A stretch of DNA of 5,913 nt from Actinomycetes bacterium (GTDB taxonomy: Bacteria; Actinomycetota; Actinomycetes; Streptosporangiales; Streptosporangiaceae). The stretch lies in contig JAFACJ010001025.1 in the NCBI GenBank assembly GCA_023425615.1, positions 1-5,913 on the forward strand, read 5' to 3'. Shown one piece after another: positions 4,475 to 5,913 of the stretch (within the stretch, counting starts at the first letter, position 1; every line of letters begins with the position of its first letter). A program made the position numbers and the translations under genes. The notes beneath the pieces are model-generated. The model was given only the letters and a program-made list of their open reading frames with translations. It searched no databases and was not told where the DNA came from.

Positions 4475-5374
4475 TCAGTTGTTCGAGGCTGCGCGGGCGG
4501 GTGGCCGGAAGACCTGGCTGGTGTGCCATCGAATGTGGGGCGGTTGGACGGGGCTCAGTCCGGTCTGCGGTTCCCGGGCGGGTTTGCCGGCGAGGTCCAG
4601 GACCAGGTTCTGGGAGGTGGCGGCACGGGCGATGTACTTGCGGGACACCGCGATGGTCCGGTCGTCGTTCAGGCCGATGACGCCACGGTCGAACAAGCGG
4701 TGATGCAGGGCGCACAGGCAGATCCCGTTGCCCAGATGATCAGGGCCTCCGTAGGTCCGCCACCGGACGTGTGCGGCATCCAGACCGACGCCTACACCGT
4801 CCAGCCAGCCGTCGTATCCGCAAAAGGCGCAGCAGAATTCGTAGGCTTCCAGCACCTCCAGTCGGAAGGCCGGGTCACGACGAGTGAGCCCGGCGCGTAC
4901 CTGGACCGGCAGTTCGGCGGCCTCGAGTTCCACGCCGACCGTCTGGCAGATATCGGCGTGCAGCGACGGCGCGAAGTCGGCGTCCAGGAGAGCGCGGACC
5001 AACTGCGGCAGCAGCGCGGGGTCGGCGGTCAGCGCGCTGGTGAGATCGGGATGCAGACGGCCACGGGCGTGCAGCGCCCTCAACGGCCCGACAGCAGAAC
5101 CCGGGCTGGTACCGCCATCGGCCGTCTCGACCAGCCACAACCGGTCATCGTTGGTCAGGTGATGGAACGGGTATCCGGGACTGGTCGCACGCGGCGGTCC
5201 GAACTCCCGCAGCAACCGACGCAGATCCTCCTCCACGACCGAGAACTCCAGCGCGCCCGGCCCCTCACGGTGAAACCGGCCCAGAGCGTACAGAAGAAGC
5301 AGCGGCTTATGCGGAGCACGCTCCCCGCTACGGGAGAACCGGCGGACGCCCAGCACCCGCTCCACCCAGTCCAC
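4475..5374 (-). CDS. Phosphorothioate-DNA-dependent HNH restriction endonuclease (SBD-HNH, ScoMcrA-like)
   Basis: 299 aa from GTG 5374. Residues 1-~85 resemble the sulfur-binding domain (SBD) of ScoMcrA-type enzymes: ERAPHKPLLLLYALGRF (18-34), VVEEDLRRLLREFGPP (46-61) and SPGYPFHHL (65-73). The Tyr-Pro pair in the last motif fits the hydrophobic pocket that holds the DNA sulfur in this family. Residues ~178-237 are an HNH nuclease: CCAFCGYDGW (181-190), DAAHVRW (199-205) with His202, GPDHLGNGICLCALHHRLFD (210-229) with Asn216 and His225. The CxxC and CLC cysteines suit zinc binding. The tail PPHIRWHTSQVF is usual in this group, so the C-terminus is complete. By family, it cuts DNA near phosphorothioate sites, restricting DNA modified by dnd-type systems; no dnd genes are seen here. 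The start was chosen for the family-like DWVERVLGVRRFSR beginning and a -10-like box 7 nt upstream; GTG 5383 is an alternative. Confidence 0.88.
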   Translation of the reverse strand: MDWVERVLGVRRFSRSGERAPHKPLLLLYALGRFHREGPGALEFSVVEEDLRRLLREFGPPRATSPGYPFHHLTNDDRLWLVETADGGTSPGSAVGPLRALHARGRLHPDLTSALTADPALLPQLVRALLDADFAPSLHADICQTVGVELEAAELPVQVRAGLTRRDPAFRLEVLEAYEFCCAFCGYDGWLDGVGVGLDAAHVRWRTYGGPDHLGNGICLCALHHRLFDRGVIGLNDDRTIAVSRKYIARAATSQNLVLDLAGKPAREPQTGLSPVQPPHIRWHTSQVFRPPARAASNN

Positions 5375-5381
5375 ACCGCCC

Positions 5382-5387
5382 ACTGTA
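5382..5387 (-). promoter_or_regulatory. Possible leaderless -10 box of the HNH nuclease gene
   Basis: TACAGT on the minus strand matches TANNNT and lies 7 nt before GTG 5374, with no Shine-Dalgarno between them. This is what a leaderless actinobacterial gene looks like. No convincing -35 is seen, so the call is tentative. Confidence 0.3.
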
Positions 5388-5559
5388 ACCCGACGACCAC
5401 CACGACCCACATGGCCTCCATCGCTACGACGGACCCGCCAGAAGCGCCCTCTCATGCCGCCGGCCGAGCCCATCCTGGACCTTCGCGGCGAGGCCGTCCA
5501 ACTCTGCCGACGACCGGATGCTCGTACACGAGGGCGGGGCGAGACCGGAGTCTCCATGA

Positions 5560-5831
5560 AACCCGGTGCGGTTCAGGCCATGGCCTGGCCGTTCAGGAAC
5601 CGGTGTGGCCGCGCGACGCGGTCTTGTCCCATCGCCCCGATCTTCGCGAGGCGTTCCTCACCGGCTACGGTCAGCCCTTGACTGGCCGGGAAGGCCGGGG
5701 CCTGCTCCTGCTGACGGCCCGCCTCGCCGCCTCCTACCTGCGCGTCGGGGCTCACCCGCCGCGACCGGACGCTCATCGGTCGCGGTCAGGGCGGGCTCGC
5801 TGCGCTGCTCCGCAGCCTGGACCCGACGTGA
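5560..5831 (+). pseudogene. Decayed C-terminal fragment of an aminoglycoside phosphotransferase-family protein
   Basis: From about 5590 the frame reads HGLAVQEPVWPRDAVLSHRP, then DLREAFLTGYGQPLTGREGR and LLLLTARLAASYLRVG. RPDLREAFLTGYGxPLT followed by a helix is characteristic of the C-terminal end of phosphotransferase-family (APH) proteins in actinobacteria. At the GGGG run 5747-5750 one base too many seems present: skipping it continues as LTRRDRTLIGRGQGGLAALL and ends at TGA 5829-5831, a natural C-terminus, while the unshifted frame stays open to the window edge but turns Arg/Pro-rich. The ATP-binding lobe and catalytic HxD loop are not present. Upstream, at 5411-5590, coding signal jumps between frames (PAEPILDLRGEAVQLCRR at 5457-5510, DDRMLVHEGG nearby), so the 5' part looks scrambled. 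No function is expected. Between 5832 and 5913 I see nothing firm. Confidence 0.5.
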
Positions 5832-5913
5832 CCATGCTGCCTGTCCCTCGCGCGTCGTTCCGCCGGCCGAGCCTGGGGAAGAGGTATGAGTCGGCGATGA
5901 CCACGACGAGCAC

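Noticed and set aside
5897..5913. Possible gene start ATG at the right edge with GGAAGAGG upstream
   Set aside because: Only 17 bases are visible and the Shine-Dalgarno spacing of about 12 nt is long; not enough to call.
1..5913. tRNA, rRNA, CRISPR array, riboswitch or replication origin
   Set aside because: I saw no repeat-spacer pattern, no cloverleaf or rRNA-like stretch, and no iteron or DnaA-box cluster.

Overview
The window is very GC-rich, with coding frames that favour G or C at the third codon position, GTG starts and little Shine-Dalgarno use. This points to an actinobacterium, most likely Streptomyces or a close relative. This is judged from composition and protein character, without any database search.

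Left block (1-2094, minus strand): three genes read towards position 1. First is a 246-aa secreted lipoprotein of an uncharacterised family (1354-2094). Next is a MerR-type regulator whose effector part looks like two domains of the DNA polymerase III beta sliding clamp (271-1335). Last is an ATGA-coupled partner gene that appears frameshifted and runs off the window (1-274). The end of the lipoprotein gene holds a textbook MerR-type promoter: TTGACC and GACAAT with a 19-bp spacer around a perfect 7-5-7 palindrome. It points at the regulator gene, so autoregulation is likely.

Middle block (2095-3755): a divergent intergenic region leads to an unrecognised 230-aa cytosolic protein on the plus strand (2270-2962). 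After it the sequence becomes a mosaic. There is a degenerate plus-strand coding-like scrap (about 3030-3170), then a minus-strand pair: a 63-aa peptide with a strong Shine-Dalgarno (3509-3700) and a downstream gene (from 3443) whose coding signal stops abruptly near 3174. The pair looks like the remains of a small operon cut at both ends.

Right block (3753-5913): an IS982-type transposase remnant has lost its start, suffered a one-base deletion and lost an internal segment. Beyond it is an apparently intact orphan restriction endonuclease (4475-5374, minus), with an N-terminal domain like the phosphorothioate-DNA (sulfur) binding domain of ScoMcrA and a C-terminal HNH nuclease. No dnd DNA-modification genes are visible. 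The window ends with a decayed C-terminal fragment of a probable aminoglycoside phosphotransferase-family gene (about 5560-5831). IS remnants, truncations and an orphan modification-dependent nuclease together suggest an accessory, rearranged region.

The two most interesting elements are the MerR-clamp regulator with its self-directed operator, and the orphan sulfur-binding HNH nuclease. The cut-down peptide operon is the most speculative lead.
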